64,000 nucleotides of DNA from Vibrio marinisediminis (GCF_014050145.1 NZ_JACFYF010000001.1:558001-622000), one strand, 5' to 3'. Shown: positions 1-8,120, numbered from the stretch's first letter. Notes: generated by a model from the sequence alone, not told the origin. Program-made: numbers and translations.

Positions 1-2
1 GT

Positions 3-350
3 CCTGGTACTGTGTCTCACATGTTCGATCACCAAGCTGTATTCCAGTTTAAAGGTGAAGACGAAGAAGCCGTACTAGAAGCACTAATGATGGCTGACTG
101 TGATGTTGCTGACATTGAACTTGAAGACGGTGTAATCACTGTTTACGCACCTCACACTGAGTTCTTCAAAGTGAAAACGGCGCTAAACGCTGAGTACGCA
201 GATCTTACTCTAGACGTTGAAGAGATCACGTTCGTTCCTCAAACGTACACAGAAATTTCGGCTGATGACCAAGAGAAATTCCAGAAGTTCCTAGATCTTC
301 TAGAAGACTGTGATGACGTTCAACAGGTATACCACAACGCTGAAGTTTAA
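3..350 (+). CDS. YebC/PmpR-family regulator, YeeN-like, C-terminal part (cut by window edge)
   Basis: The reading frame is open to the left edge, so only the last 115 residues are visible. They include the [12 protein letters not shown] segment and a long acidic stretch rich in Glu and Asp, which resemble the C-terminal half of YebC/PmpR proteins and especially the YeeN paralogue of Escherichia coli. Family members are cytoplasmic, about 240 residues long, and act as DNA-binding regulators or as translation-associated factors relieving ribosome stalling. A GTG at position 12 is internal, not a start, because coding resemblance continues upstream. The gene ends just before a strong hairpin and T-run. 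The family call is firm; the YeeN rather than YebC assignment is an inference from the acidic C-terminus. Confidence 0.8.
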   Translation, partial: PGTVSHMFDHQAVFQFKGEDEEAVLEALMMADCDVADIELEDGVITVYAPHTEFFKVKTALNAEYADLTLDVEEITFVPQTYTEISADDQEKFQKFLDLLEDCDDVQQVYHNAEV

Positions 351-367
351 TTTCAGTGTTGAATTGA

Positions 368-402
368 TCAAAGGCTTCGCATTTGCGAGGCCTTTTTTTT
401 TG
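368..402 (+). terminator. Rho-independent terminator after the YeeN-like gene
   Basis: A GC-rich hairpin (AGGCTTCGC, short loop, GCGAGGCCT, with one G-T pair) is followed by a run of nine T residues. It lies about 20 bases after the stop codon. It separates the gene from the convergent DUF2955 gene. Confidence 0.85.
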
Positions 403-409
403 CTTTCAA

Positions 410-1432
410 TTAGTTTGAATCAGTTTGAGTTGCCTGCAGGGTAGGGCGCTTCGCGCAGAATAGCTGGTACAACAAATATAATATTCCAAGCGTAACTGCC
501 AATTGCCAGCCTCGCAACATAGTGCGCTCTAAACCCATTTCTTGTACTCCAAGGTAGAGCTGAATCGGCAGCATGGTTGCTAATAACGCATCGGCATGAA
601 CATCTCGCGCTGTAACATCGGCTTTTACCATCAAGCTGGCAATCGAAAAAATGAGCACAACCAGTAACAATGCATACATAGCCCATATGGATTGGTGACC
701 GCTTAGTAGCATGGTAAAAATGGATGCCAGTGCGCAGCCTCCTACTTGAGTGATAAAGCGCCTCTCGATTACTTGGCGAAAGGCTTCGGCTTGGCATTGT
801 AATGATGCGGCAATCACCGGCACCATACAGAAGGTGGCGGACAACATGTCAACTTGCAGTAGAAAACCGACGCCAATACCGATCAATGAGACTGATAACA
901 ATCGCTGCTGCGCTGTCACGGGGCTCTCTTTAAAGCTTGGCGGCTTGCCTTTTGATGCTATAGGAAATAGTGCGACGAAGGCTTTACAAACCAGTGCAGT
1001 GATCATCATAGAGATCAATATCTCATGAATACGGGTCGTCATGTCTGCACTGGTATGTTGAGCAAATACAATCACCAGTATCCAGTTAAATGTTGGCATC
1101 AGCATTGCACCCATTTTTGCGGGTGTGGTGGCTCTGCGGCGCATCCAATCAAAGAACAATAGGCTGATGGTCCATATTATGAACGGGTGGTCATAAAAGG
1201 TATTGCTAACCACCAGCGCAGTACTGGCGGCGAGCAAGGTGGGCAAAAATACACGGGCTAACCCCATCCAAGAGTAGTCTTTGCACTTGGTCATGATGAT
1301 GGTGGGATACAGCGCCAAGTAAACCGCCGATGACAAACCGAGTAGCTTACCTAGTAGCATGCAAACCGCGATGGAAAGAGTGACTCGAATTGCCTCATTG
1401 CGTTGTGAATTGTTGTCAAATCGAAACATCAT
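410..1432 (-). CDS. DUF2955/FUSC-like inner-membrane protein, partner of the HlyD gene
   Basis: This 340-residue protein is mostly hydrophobic. I count about ten likely membrane segments in two blocks, separated near residues 160-180 by a polar stretch (SKGKPPSFKESP). The pattern matches the DUF2955/FUSC group, relatives of aromatic-acid exporters such as AaeB. Those proteins work with a periplasmic HlyD-type adaptor, and such an adaptor is encoded directly upstream, 7 bases away on the same strand. The likely role is export of an organic or aromatic compound across the inner membrane, in an operon with the HlyD and DUF2798 genes. No substrate can be read from the sequence. The start ATG ATG TTT is followed by a short charged N-terminus, typical for this family. 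Confidence 0.75.
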   Translation of the reverse strand: MMFRFDNNSQRNEAIRVTLSIAVCMLLGKLLGLSSAVYLALYPTIIMTKCKDYSWMGLARVFLPTLLAASTALVVSNTFYDHPFIIWTISLLFFDWMRRRATTPAKMGAMLMPTFNWILVIVFAQHTSADMTTRIHEILISMMITALVCKAFVALFPIASKGKPPSFKESPVTAQQRLLSVSLIGIGVGFLLQVDMLSATFCMVPVIAASLQCQAEAFRQVIERRFITQVGGCALASIFTMLLSGHQSIWAMYALLLVVLIFSIASLMVKADVTARDVHADALLATMLPIQLYLGVQEMGLERTMLRGWQLAVTLGILYLLYQLFCAKRPTLQATQTDSN

Positions 1433-1439
1433 TGGCGAC

Positions 1440-2501
1440 CTAATAGATATAGCGAAATAGTGCGACTAAATGAATCCATGTAGAACTGATGGCATCAATT
1501 ACGGGAGATCCATTGACCATAGATAGCGACGCACGAGCACCAGAGATGAGTTGCGCCGTTGAATTGGCATCAAGATCTTCTATTTGGATACGTACTCGAA
1601 CTTTTTGTTGTTCGCGAATCCAGCGGTTGTCGTTAGCCACATCCACCAATTGACCACCACTATTATTGCTATCGCGTATTGCACGTTCTTGGCTCTCAAC
1701 ATGACCGATAAACACCTGCCCTGGGAGCGCGTCAAAGGCGATATAAGCGGTGTTCCCTTGCTTTAAGTGGCTGATGCCTTTCTCGTTAAAATCTGCGCTT
1801 AGCCAAGCTTGTGCTTCGTTCACCAGTAACAGTGCTGTTGCCCCTTGGCTAATGTAACTGCCGGGTTGTAACTGCAAGTTGGTCACCACCCCTGCGGTTT
1901 GTGCGATTATGCGCGTATGGCGCTGGTCCAATTCTGCGCTGGCGAGCTTGGTTCTGGCTAACTGAATGGCGGCGTTGTTTTCAGCGTCAGTTAACTGCGC
2001 TTCTATGCGCAGGACATCAGCTTGAGCAGCAAGTAATGCACTATGAGCCACTTTGACATTGAGTTGGCTGTCTTCAATGGTTTGTGTGGTGGTTAAGCCT
2101 TTCTTATATAAAGCTTTGTTACGCGATAGCTTTGCTTGAGTGTTTCGTTGCTGTTTTTGGCGTTGTAATAGCGTCTGCTTAGCGGCAATGAGCTGCTGCT
2201 CACTGGCTTGAAAACTTTGCTCGGCTTGGATCAGTTCTGCTTTAGCTTGCTTAACTTTTAGTTGGTAGCTTTGATCATCGAGAGTAAAAAGTGTGTCACC
2301 AGCATTGACCCATTGACCATTCTCTACGGCAACATGGTTGATCACGCCGGAGGCTTCAGGAGCAATGGTCACGATGTTGCGATGCATCGACGCTTGAGTC
2401 GTAAAAGGGGCAATATTGTCAGCGGCAACTAAGAAAATAGAAAACGCAGCAGTGACAGTCAGTACGGTGTACAGAACGTATTGGTAGATTTTTTCAGTCA
2501 C
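1440..2501 (-). CDS. HlyD/EmrA-family periplasmic adaptor (YibH-like)
   Basis: From the preferred GTG start this is 353 residues. There is one N-terminal membrane anchor (about residues 7-29), a lipoyl/biotinyl-like half (EASGVINHVAVENGQWVNAGD), a long alpha-hairpin rich in Gln, Ala and Lys, the second lipoyl half, and a beta-barrel end. This is the membrane fusion protein layout of HlyD/EmrA/YibH. The frame is open 48 codons further upstream, but that extension overlaps the neighbouring DUF2798 gene and has no membrane-protein character. The GTG at 2501 has an AAGAGA element 6 bases upstream, so I chose it. It lies between the DUF2798 and DUF2955 genes in one operon. It should bridge the inner-membrane protein to the periplasm or outer membrane. 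Confidence 0.82.
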   Translation of the reverse strand: MTEKIYQYVLYTVLTVTAAFSIFLVAADNIAPFTTQASMHRNIVTIAPEASGVINHVAVENGQWVNAGDTLFTLDDQSYQLKVKQAKAELIQAEQSFQASEQQLIAAKQTLLQRQKQQRNTQAKLSRNKALYKKGLTTTQTIEDSQLNVKVAHSALLAAQADVLRIEAQLTDAENNAAIQLARTKLASAELDQRHTRIIAQTAGVVTNLQLQPGSYISQGATALLLVNEAQAWLSADFNEKGISHLKQGNTAYIAFDALPGQVFIGHVESQERAIRDSNNSGGQLVDVANDNRWIREQQKVRVRIQIEDLDANSTAQLISGARASLSMVNGSPVIDAISSTWIHLVALFRYIY

Positions 2502-2577
2502 AACAATTCTCTTAAATAGTGTTTTTCCATCCTTGAATTTGGGTTGCAAACGGCTGCGTAAGCAAATATCTATCTGT

Positions 2578-2793
2578 TTACGCAGCAATCCATGCCGCAA
2601 GGCGGCGAATTTGCGGTAAGACTGTAAGGTTGAGCAGCAGAGCACAAGGCCAAGCGATGGTGAAGCTCTCTAGCCAGATCATTGGCCACTCACTATTAAA
2701 GCCAAGTTTGTAGCCTGATAGCACACCCGACATCATTAATGCCATAGCGAAAGATGACATCAGCGCGGTGATCCAAAACAGTTTGCTGTTCAT
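2578..2793 (-). CDS. DUF2798 small membrane protein
   Basis: A 71-residue protein with two membrane helices (about residues 6-27 and 42-62). The sequence around SGVLSGYKLGF and the WPMIWLESFTIAWP segment are typical of DUF2798. The family has no established biochemical function but is often found beside HlyD or MFS efflux genes and their LysR regulators. It is first in the operon with the HlyD and DUF2955 genes and diverges from the LysR gene across an 83-base gap. I infer an accessory role in the same export system. Confidence 0.75.
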   Translation of the reverse strand: MNSKLFWITALMSSFAMALMMSGVLSGYKLGFNSEWPMIWLESFTIAWPCALLLNLTVLPQIRRLAAWIAA

Positions 2794-2876
2794 TATTTAC
2801 TCCTATCGAGCTTGGCTTTTTGTTGAGCTCAGTATATAACCACTCAATAGTGAGAAAAATAATCAGGATTAGAAGT

Positions 2877-3761
2877 GTGAATTCCATATTTGGAAACGTA
2901 GATGATCTCTATCTGTTTTGCTCGGTGGTAGAACATGGCTCCTTATTAGCCGCATCTCGCCATTTGCACTTGCCGGTTTCCACCATGTCTCGGCGTTTAA
3001 CTGCGCTAGAGTCACGTCTAAATGTCCGCTTATTGGAAAAACAGGGCAGGGAATTGGTGGCAACGGAGTCAGGCTTACGTGCCTTCAATCTGCTAAAAAG
3101 TGGTATGGAGAGCATTGAAACCGCGTTTGATCAATTGAGTGAAGATCGCCAAGATGTCGAAGGCAAAATAAAACTGGCGCTGCCTTACAATTTGTATCGA
3201 GGCTTTGCCAGTGAAGTGGTGGAAGAATTTCTTATTCGCTACCCGAAAGTGCAGCTTGATCTGGTGCTGAGTCAAGAGCAGATCGTGCCGCAGAGCGACC
3301 GTGATTTACTGATGACATTTGATCTTCGTGAGATGGAGGGGATGATAGCCAGACCTTTATTTGAAGCGAATCATGGATTTTTTGCCAGCCCAGAATACAT
3401 TGAAAACGCAAGCGAGATTGAAGACCTCGCGCAGTTGACAGAGCAAGCGTGGGTTTCGGTTGATAACATCGTTGATTTGCCGATTTATCGCGGTGATGAA
3501 CTGGTCGAAGTAATTGAAATTAAACCTAAGCTGGTGGTGAATGACATACTTGCCGTTATCGCTATGGTAGAGAAAGGCTTAGGCGTTGCATCTTTGCCAT
3601 TTCGTCATGTTAAGCCTGAAGCCAATTTGGTGCAGCTACTACCAGAGTATAGCCGCAGTACACGCAAAGCCTACCTAGTGTACAAGCAGCGTCGATACCA
3701 ACCTAAAGCGTTGTCACTGTTTGTTGAAGCACTACTAGAAGGGGTAAAAAAAATCCAATAG
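2877..3761 (+). CDS. LysR-family transcriptional regulator of the adjacent efflux cassette
   Basis: A 294-residue protein starting at GTG (VNSIFGNVDDLYLF). The winged helix-turn-helix covers about residues 8-66 (VEHGSLLAASRHLHLPVSTMSRRL), followed by a periplasmic-binding-protein-like effector domain to residue 290. Length and layout are standard for LysR regulators. The frame opens further upstream at 2820, but that extension would run into the divergent promoter and lacks homology. It diverges from the DUF2798-HlyD-DUF2955 operon, the usual arrangement for a LysR protein controlling its neighbour and itself. The inducer is unknown; an aromatic acid is plausible given the cassette and the neighbouring aromatic pathway. 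Confidence 0.85.
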   Translation: MNSIFGNVDDLYLFCSVVEHGSLLAASRHLHLPVSTMSRRLTALESRLNVRLLEKQGRELVATESGLRAFNLLKSGMESIETAFDQLSEDRQDVEGKIKLALPYNLYRGFASEVVEEFLIRYPKVQLDLVLSQEQIVPQSDRDLLMTFDLREMEGMIARPLFEANHGFFASPEYIENASEIEDLAQLTEQAWVSVDNIVDLPIYRGDELVEVIEIKPKLVVNDILAVIAMVEKGLGVASLPFRHVKPEANLVQLLPEYSRSTRKAYLVYKQRRYQPKALSLFVEALLEGVKKIQ

Positions 3762-3802
3762 TCATTCCAAAGCGCTGTTGGGGAAATCAGCACCGCGGTT
3801 TG

Positions 3803-3822
3803 CCACGAAAAGTACAAGCGAA
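3803..3822 (+). promoter_or_regulatory. 20-bp motif upstream of hpaC, shared with the hpaB promoter
   Basis: CCACGAAAAGTACAAGCGAA lies 124 bases before the hpaC start. The same string with one change (T for C at the third-last triplet) lies at 18016-18035 upstream of hpaB, in the same orientation. The two genes encode the two components of the HPA 3-hydroxylase but are 14 kb apart. I infer a binding site for the AraC-type activator HpaA. Confidence 0.6.
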
Positions 3823-3945
3823 TAAAAGAAGAGTCTATGTTTTCCGCGGCAAGAGTAGGTCAATATGACGGTGTAAATTGATGAGGCTTTAAAGATAAAA
3901 AAGAATAGAAGCCCGAGGAAAAGTCAGCTCATAAGGAAGAATAAC

Positions 3946-4452
3946 ATGTCTCTACAACAGGATTTTCGAAACGCGATGTCTAAACTTGCTGCTGCGGTTA
4001 ATATCGTCACCACTGGCGGTGAAGCTGGTACCATCGGTATTACCGCAACAGCCGTTTGCTCAGTAACCGATACCCCAGCGACAGTGCTTGTGTGTGTTAA
4101 TCGTAATAGCGCATCCAATGAAATTATTAAGAAAAACGGCAGTGTTTGCATCAATGTCTGTGCGAGTGAGCATCAAGAAATGTCGATGCATTTTGCTGGT
4201 ATGACAGGGCTTTCAATGGAGGAGCGTTTTCAACTTAATGGTTGGCAGAAAAACGCAGACGCAGTGCCAGTACTTAAAGGCGCGTTAGCAACATTGGAAG
4301 GTAAAGTGGCTTCGATAGAAGAAGTCGGTACTCACTCGGTATTTTTTGTTGAGCTGCATACTATCCACACAGAAGATAAAGATGGTTTGATCTACTTTGA
4401 CCGCGAATTTAAATCAGTCGAGGCGAAAGCACCGGTTGCTGAAGTGGCGTAA
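3946..4452 (+). CDS. hpaC: HpaC, NAD(P)H:flavin oxidoreductase of HPA 3-hydroxylase
   Basis: This 168-residue protein supplies reduced FMN or FAD to the HPA 3-monooxygenase oxygenase. It is a single flavin-reductase (HpaC/ActVB-like) split-barrel domain. The features are MSKLAAAVNIVTTGG near the N-terminus, TATAVCSVTDTPATVLVCVN (flavin-binding region) and the C-terminal DGLIYFDREF. The length matches E. coli HpaC (170). It lacks the MarR-like C-terminal domain of the Acinetobacter C1 reductase, although the oxygenase in this cluster is of Acinetobacter C2 type. An AAGGA ribosome site 8 bases upstream supports the ATG. It is monocistronic, convergent with hpaR, and has a candidate HpaA site upstream. 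The Asp/Glu/Ala-rich last ten residues are unremarkable. Confidence 0.9.
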   Translation: MSLQQDFRNAMSKLAAAVNIVTTGGEAGTIGITATAVCSVTDTPATVLVCVNRNSASNEIIKKNGSVCINVCASEHQEMSMHFAGMTGLSMEERFQLNGWQKNADAVPVLKGALATLEGKVASIEEVGTHSVFFVELHTIHTEDKDGLIYFDREFKSVEAKAPVAEVA

Positions 4453-4478
4453 TAGCACAACGTTACTTGCCAATATCA

Positions 4479-4514
4479 ATAGAAAAACACCCACGAATGT
4501 GGGTGTTTTTCTAT
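4479..4514. terminator. Bidirectional terminator between hpaC and hpaR
   Basis: A near-perfect inverted repeat with 16-base arms (ATAGAAAAACACCCAC, loop GAAT, then its complement) lies between two convergent genes. An A-run on one side and a T-run on the other let it serve both strands. Confidence 0.9.
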
Positions 4515-4528
4515 TATAACAAGCCAAT

Positions 4529-4954
4529 CTATTTAGTTTGCAGCTCGATCAACTCGGTGAGTAGTTGTGAAAGTTGCTGGTATTTTTTTTCACCGAACGT
4601 TTTCTTAAGCGCTGAATATTGTTGTTCAATCTGTGGTCTTAGCTGCTCGACCAGCGCTTGGGTCTTATCAGTAATATGAATGTAGAATTGGCGGCCATCG
4701 TGCGGTGATTTTTGTTTGGTCACAAAACCTTGTTTTTCGAGACGGCTAATAATGCCAGTTAAGCTAGGGCTCAAAATACATGTTTCATGGGACAGTGTTG
4801 AAAAATCGGTAGGACCTTTAGATTCAAGCACTCGCAATACACGCCATTGTTGTTCTGTGAGGTCATTATCTGCAAGAACAGGACGAAAGTACTGCATTGC
4901 AACATCTCTAGCTTTAATTAGCTGAATTGGTAGAGAATTTTCGTATTTAGTCAT
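4529..4954 (-). CDS. hpaR: HpaR, MarR-family repressor of the HPA pathway
   Basis: A 141-residue MarR protein: helix bundle at the N-terminus (ARDVAMQYFRPVLADNDL), winged helix-turn-helix around residues 35-95 (TEQQWRVLRVL, LSPSLTGIISRLEKQGFV, SPHDGRQFYIHIT) and a C-terminal dimerisation helix. Length and motifs fit HpaR/HpcR, which represses the meta-cleavage operon until HPA or homoprotocatechuate binds. Convergence with hpaC and position beside the TRAP genes and catabolic operon support the name. Palindromes of the type TTAACATATTAA in the hpa promoters are the likely operators. An AT-rich imperfect palindrome (4968-4981) just upstream of its own start could allow autoregulation. Confidence 0.85.
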   Translation of the reverse strand: MTKYENSLPIQLIKARDVAMQYFRPVLADNDLTEQQWRVLRVLESKGPTDFSTLSHETCILSPSLTGIISRLEKQGFVTKQKSPHDGRQFYIHITDKTQALVEQLRPQIEQQYSALKKTFGEKKYQQLSQLLTELIELQTK

Positions 4955-4967
4955 TGAGCTAACCTTA

Positions 4968-4981
4968 TTAATTATTATTAA
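4968..4981. promoter_or_regulatory. AT-rich imperfect palindrome upstream of hpaR
   Basis: TTAATTATTATTAA resembles the TTAA-N4-TTAA palindromes of the hpa promoters but has a 6-base centre. It sits 14 bases before the hpaR start codon, where a bound repressor would block its own transcription. The spacing difference makes this a weak call. Confidence 0.25.
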
Positions 4982-5091
4982 GCCAATATTGCTGGATAAT
5001 ACGACTCATCCCTTTAGTTTCCCCTAGCTATAGGCTACTACAAAACATGGCTACGTCTTATAGTAATTTGTTTCGTCTTATGATGAATAGC

Positions 5092-5126
5092 TAAAAAAGG
5101 CTCCTTAACTATTTAAGGAGCCTAAA
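5092..5126 (-). terminator. Terminator of the TRAP transporter operon
   Basis: Read on the minus strand, AGGCTCCTTAA, a short loop and TTAAGGAGCCT are followed by TTTTTTAGC. It is placed 7 bases after the last TRAP gene and isolates that operon from hpaR. Confidence 0.85.
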
Positions 5127-5132
5127 AGGCTG

Positions 5133-6431
5133 TTAATAGAGCATGTTTGGCAGATACAGCGCAATCGCGGGTATCATCACAATCAGTGCTAAACGAACCA
5201 TGTCAGCGACCCAAAAAGGAAGGACGCCTTTAAAAATGGTGGCGGTATTGATGTCTTTTATTAGCCCGGAAAGGACAAAAACATTTAGACCGACTGGTGG
5301 GGTGATCAAACTGATCTCGGTCACTACCACCACGATAATGCCAAACCAAATTGGGTCGAAACCCAACTCGACAATCACCGGGAAGAAAATTGGCACAGTC
5401 AGCAACATCATCGACATACTTTCAAATACACAACCAAGAATAATGTATATCAGCAAGATAATGCCCAGCGCCATCATGGGCGTCACATTGGCAGTTTGGA
5501 TCAGATCAACCAACGCGGTTGGTAAGCCTGCTCGGTTAACGAAGTTAGACAAAATCAGCGCGGAAATAACCACCGCGAAGAGAGACGCTGATGTTTTCGC
5601 GGTATCAATCAGAATTTCACGCAATACGGCGTAGTTGATTTTTCCGCGAACTGCTGCCAACGCAAAGGCACCACAAGCACCAATACCTGCCGCTTCGGTC
5701 GGTGTAAATGCACCGATGTAGATACCACCCATAACGATGACGAACAGCAGCAAGGTTGAAAAGATCCCTTTCAGAGCCACTAGGCGATCTTTCCAACTGA
5801 CTCTTTCGCCCGGAGGGGCGCTTTCGGGTTTGCGCATCACAACCCATTGCACTGCCGCGAGATAGAGGCCAATACCGAGTAAGCCAGGTAAGAAGCCAGC
5901 AGCGAACAGCTCTCGGATACTGCTTTCAGTCAGTAAGCCGTAGATCACCAGCATCACGCTTGGTGGGATCAAAATCCCTAATGTGCCACCGGCTGCGATA
6001 GACGCAGAGGCTAAGCCATCAGAATAACCATATTTTCGCATCGGTGGCATGGCAACTTTAGACATGGTTGCTGATGTGGCTAGGCTTGAGCCACAAATGG
6101 CTGAGAACCCACCACACGCTAAAATGGTCGACATAGAAAGACCACCACGACGATGTCCAACAAAGGCATTACAGGCACGATAAAGCTCGTTGGAAATACC
6201 CGCTTTGGTGACAAAGTTCCCCATTAAGATAAAGAGTGGAATGACCGAGAGTCCGTAGTCTTGACCGGTATCAATGATACGTCGCGCCGCCATCGACATC
6301 GCGGCGGTCCAGTTGTAATCATTGATATACCAAAATCCAACAAACCCCACCACACCCATGGCAAACGCAAGGGGCAAGCGCAGCAAGATCAGTGTGATCA
6401 ATACTGTAAAACCAATAATTGACTCAATCAT
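5133..6431 (-). CDS. TRAP transporter large permease (DctM family)
   Basis: A 432-residue inner-membrane protein with about 12 hydrophobic segments and the DctM hallmarks: LPLAFAMGVVGFVGF near the start, GLSVIPLFILMGNFV, the SGSSLATSATMSKVAMP-type stretch and LITPPVGLNVFV close to the C-terminus. It is the ion-coupled channel of a tripartite ATP-independent periplasmic transporter. Its start codon directly follows the stop of the small permease, whose 3' end carries the GGAGG ribosome site, so the two are translationally linked. Its place in the hpa region and divergence from hpaH suggest uptake of HPA or a related aromatic acid. The substrate is inferred from context only. Confidence 0.9.
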   Translation of the reverse strand: MIESIIGFTVLITLILLRLPLAFAMGVVGFVGFWYINDYNWTAAMSMAARRIIDTGQDYGLSVIPLFILMGNFVTKAGISNELYRACNAFVGHRRGGLSMSTILACGGFSAICGSSLATSATMSKVAMPPMRKYGYSDGLASASIAAGGTLGILIPPSVMLVIYGLLTESSIRELFAAGFLPGLLGIGLYLAAVQWVVMRKPESAPPGERVSWKDRLVALKGIFSTLLLFVIVMGGIYIGAFTPTEAAGIGACGAFALAAVRGKINYAVLREILIDTAKTSASLFAVVISALILSNFVNRAGLPTALVDLIQTANVTPMMALGIILLIYIILGCVFESMSMMLLTVPIFFPVIVELGFDPIWFGIIVVVVTEISLITPPVGLNVFVLSGLIKDINTATIFKGVLPFWVADMVRLALIVMIPAIALYLPNMLY

Positions 6432-6959
6432 CTAAGCCTCCTTGCTTTTGATGCTTACGTCTGAAGAAGAGTCAGTACGAGAGAAAAGCTTTTTGGTGTA
6501 GTAGCCAGCATTAAACAAAGTCAGCGCACCACCAATAAAGCCAGTAATGGCGATCAGATAAGTCACGAAACCAAGAGGAAGTTCAAGTATTTCAGTCACT
6601 TCTTCGTACTCCATCGAGCGACCAGCGAGCTTCCAGTTTGTTGCAGCGACTAAGATCAGTGAGCAAGAACAGATCAGGTTAATCACAATTTGACGTATAC
6701 CAACCCATTTACTGGGGAAGTAGTTGTCTAATAGGTCAACGCAGATGTTCTCTTCTTGCCAAGAGACCAAAGGAAAGGCCATAAACACCATTATTGCTAA
6801 TAGCACTTCAACCATTTCAGTTGAGCCCATAATCGGGGCATTGAATAGGTTTCGCGCCGTCACATCAACAAAGGTGATGACCATCATCAGGAATAGACTC
6901 AAAGCAGCGAGGGAGCCAAGCCCTCGCTCTATGGTCTTAGCGAAACTAAAACCAGTCAT
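6432..6959 (-). CDS. TRAP transporter small permease (DctQ family)
   Basis: A 175-residue protein with four membrane helices, the DctQ layout. The MVITFVDVTARNLFNAPIMGSTEMVEVLLA segment (given here only as a recognisable region near residues 22-52) contains the conserved D-x-x-x-R-x-x-F and E-x-x-E positions of the family. It forms the membrane complex with the DctM protein encoded immediately downstream and receives substrate from the DctP binding protein encoded upstream, with only 5 bases between genes. The polar C-terminal tail with Ser and Asp is cytoplasmic by prediction. Confidence 0.87.
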   Translation of the reverse strand: MTGFSFAKTIERGLGSLAALSLFLMMVITFVDVTARNLFNAPIMGSTEMVEVLLAIMVFMAFPLVSWQEENICVDLLDNYFPSKWVGIRQIVINLICSCSLILVAATNWKLAGRSMEYEEVTEILELPLGFVTYLIAITGFIGGALTLFNAGYYTKKLFSRTDSSSDVSIKSKEA

Positions 6960-6964
6960 AGGCT

Positions 6965-7990
6965 TTACATCCCTTGCTCTAGTTGAGCATTAAAGTATCG
7001 ATAAGCTTCCGGACCATTCACTTTGCGCTTTTCTGCCACTTTGTACCAATCGGAAACCAGTGGTTCACTTGCTTGTTTAAGCTGCGCCACCATCTCTTTT
7101 GATGCTGGAGTGAAGGTATGACCCGATTCAAGCGCTTGCTGGTAAGCACTTTGATCGGCGTTATCCCACATTTGACCAAATAGGCGCGATAGTTTTTCCC
7201 CCGATACGGCGCGGATTGCCTCTTGATCTTGCTTTGAAAGATCAGCAAATGTGTCTCGGTTCATGATGATCGCGAAACTACCGCGATATAAACCACCAGG
7301 AACAACCAGAGTATTGTCTGCTACTTCAGCTAAACGGAACGAGCTAAGCGCTTCAAATGGTAAGTAGGCACCCTCTACAACACCTTGCGATAGAGATTCA
7401 TACACTTTGGTGGTTGGGATGAAGACAGGTGTGACTTTCATGTCTTTTGCCATAGTAGAGATGACACCGCCACCCACACGAATTTTTTTACCTTCAATGT
7501 CGTCGAGTGAATCAACAGGCATTTTTGTGATCAATTGACCCGGACCATGCACACTCAAGCCCATCACTTCAACGCCACGGTGTTCGCGACCATCCTTTAG
7601 GTACTTATCAAATGTGCGCCAGTAAGCCTGCGACATTAACTCAGAACTGGTTCCCTCGATAAAGGTTGGGATTTCTGGCAGTTGAGTCAGTTTAAAACGT
7701 CCTGCTTTATGCCCATGAAAAATCCAAGTTACATCGCCGATACCATCGGTGACCACATCGATTTGGGTATGCGGAGGCGCAAGATCGTATTCCACTTTCA
7801 AAGTCACACGACCTTCTGTTGCTTCTTCAATCCATTCGCCCCACGTTGGCCATACTACTTTGTTGATGCCATGGTTTGGCGAGCCCCAAGTGCTGACTTT
7901 TATTACTTTCTCTGGTGCTGCATTCGCTGACATTGATCCCATGAGTAGCAGAGCGGATGTCGTAATGGCGGCGATTTTATTTAGTCGCAT
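6965..7990 (-). CDS. TRAP transporter solute-binding protein (DctP family)
   Basis: A 341-residue periplasmic protein with a clear Sec signal peptide ending at about SANA-AP (residue 24). The mature part has DctP-family features: VSTWGSPNHGIN at the first strand, GKKIRVGGGVISTMA, the substrate-carboxylate region around VEGAYLPFEALSSF, and the FAIIMNRDTFADL stretch. It is first in the TRAP operon, and its promoter faces the hpaH promoter across a 479-base gap containing pairs of candidate HpaR operators. It should bind the substrate of this uptake system, probably HPA or a related aromatic carboxylate. E. coli hpa clusters use an MFS carrier (HpaX) instead. Confidence 0.88.
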   Translation of the reverse strand: MRLNKIAAITTSALLLMGSMSANAAPEKVIKVSTWGSPNHGINKVVWPTWGEWIEEATEGRVTLKVEYDLAPPHTQIDVVTDGIGDVTWIFHGHKAGRFKLTQLPEIPTFIEGTSSELMSQAYWRTFDKYLKDGREHRGVEVMGLSVHGPGQLITKMPVDSLDDIEGKKIRVGGGVISTMAKDMKVTPVFIPTTKVYESLSQGVVEGAYLPFEALSSFRLAEVADNTLVVPGGLYRGSFAIIMNRDTFADLSKQDQEAIRAVSGEKLSRLFGQMWDNADQSAYQQALESGHTFTPASKEMVAQLKQASEPLVSDWYKVAEKRKVNGPEAYRYFNAQLEQGM

Positions 7991-8056
7991 AACGCTAGTC
8001 CTTTTTCGTTCACGTTAGATTGAATTGCCCACTGAGTGAGTCGTATGAATATTTAC

Positions 8057-8068
8057 TTAATATATTAA
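8057..8068. promoter_or_regulatory. Candidate HpaR operator (TRAP side, proximal)
   Basis: A perfect 12-base palindrome, TTAATATATTAA, lies 66 bases before the DctP start. Its flanks (ACTTAATAT, then TTAAYTA) match those of the copy at 8121. Confidence 0.55.
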
Positions 8069-8120
8069 CTAATCACGAAGGATTGCAATGTGGAATGTTA
8101 ATAATGTGTGTCACAAATAC

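Noticed and set aside
2502-2645. Upstream extension of the HlyD gene
   Set aside because: It overlaps the DUF2798 gene and has no membrane-anchor character. The GTG at 2501 with AAGAGA upstream is better.
2820-2876. Upstream extension of the LysR gene
   Set aside because: The extra residues do not resemble a LysR N-terminus and would occupy the divergent promoter. The GTG at 2877 is more credible.
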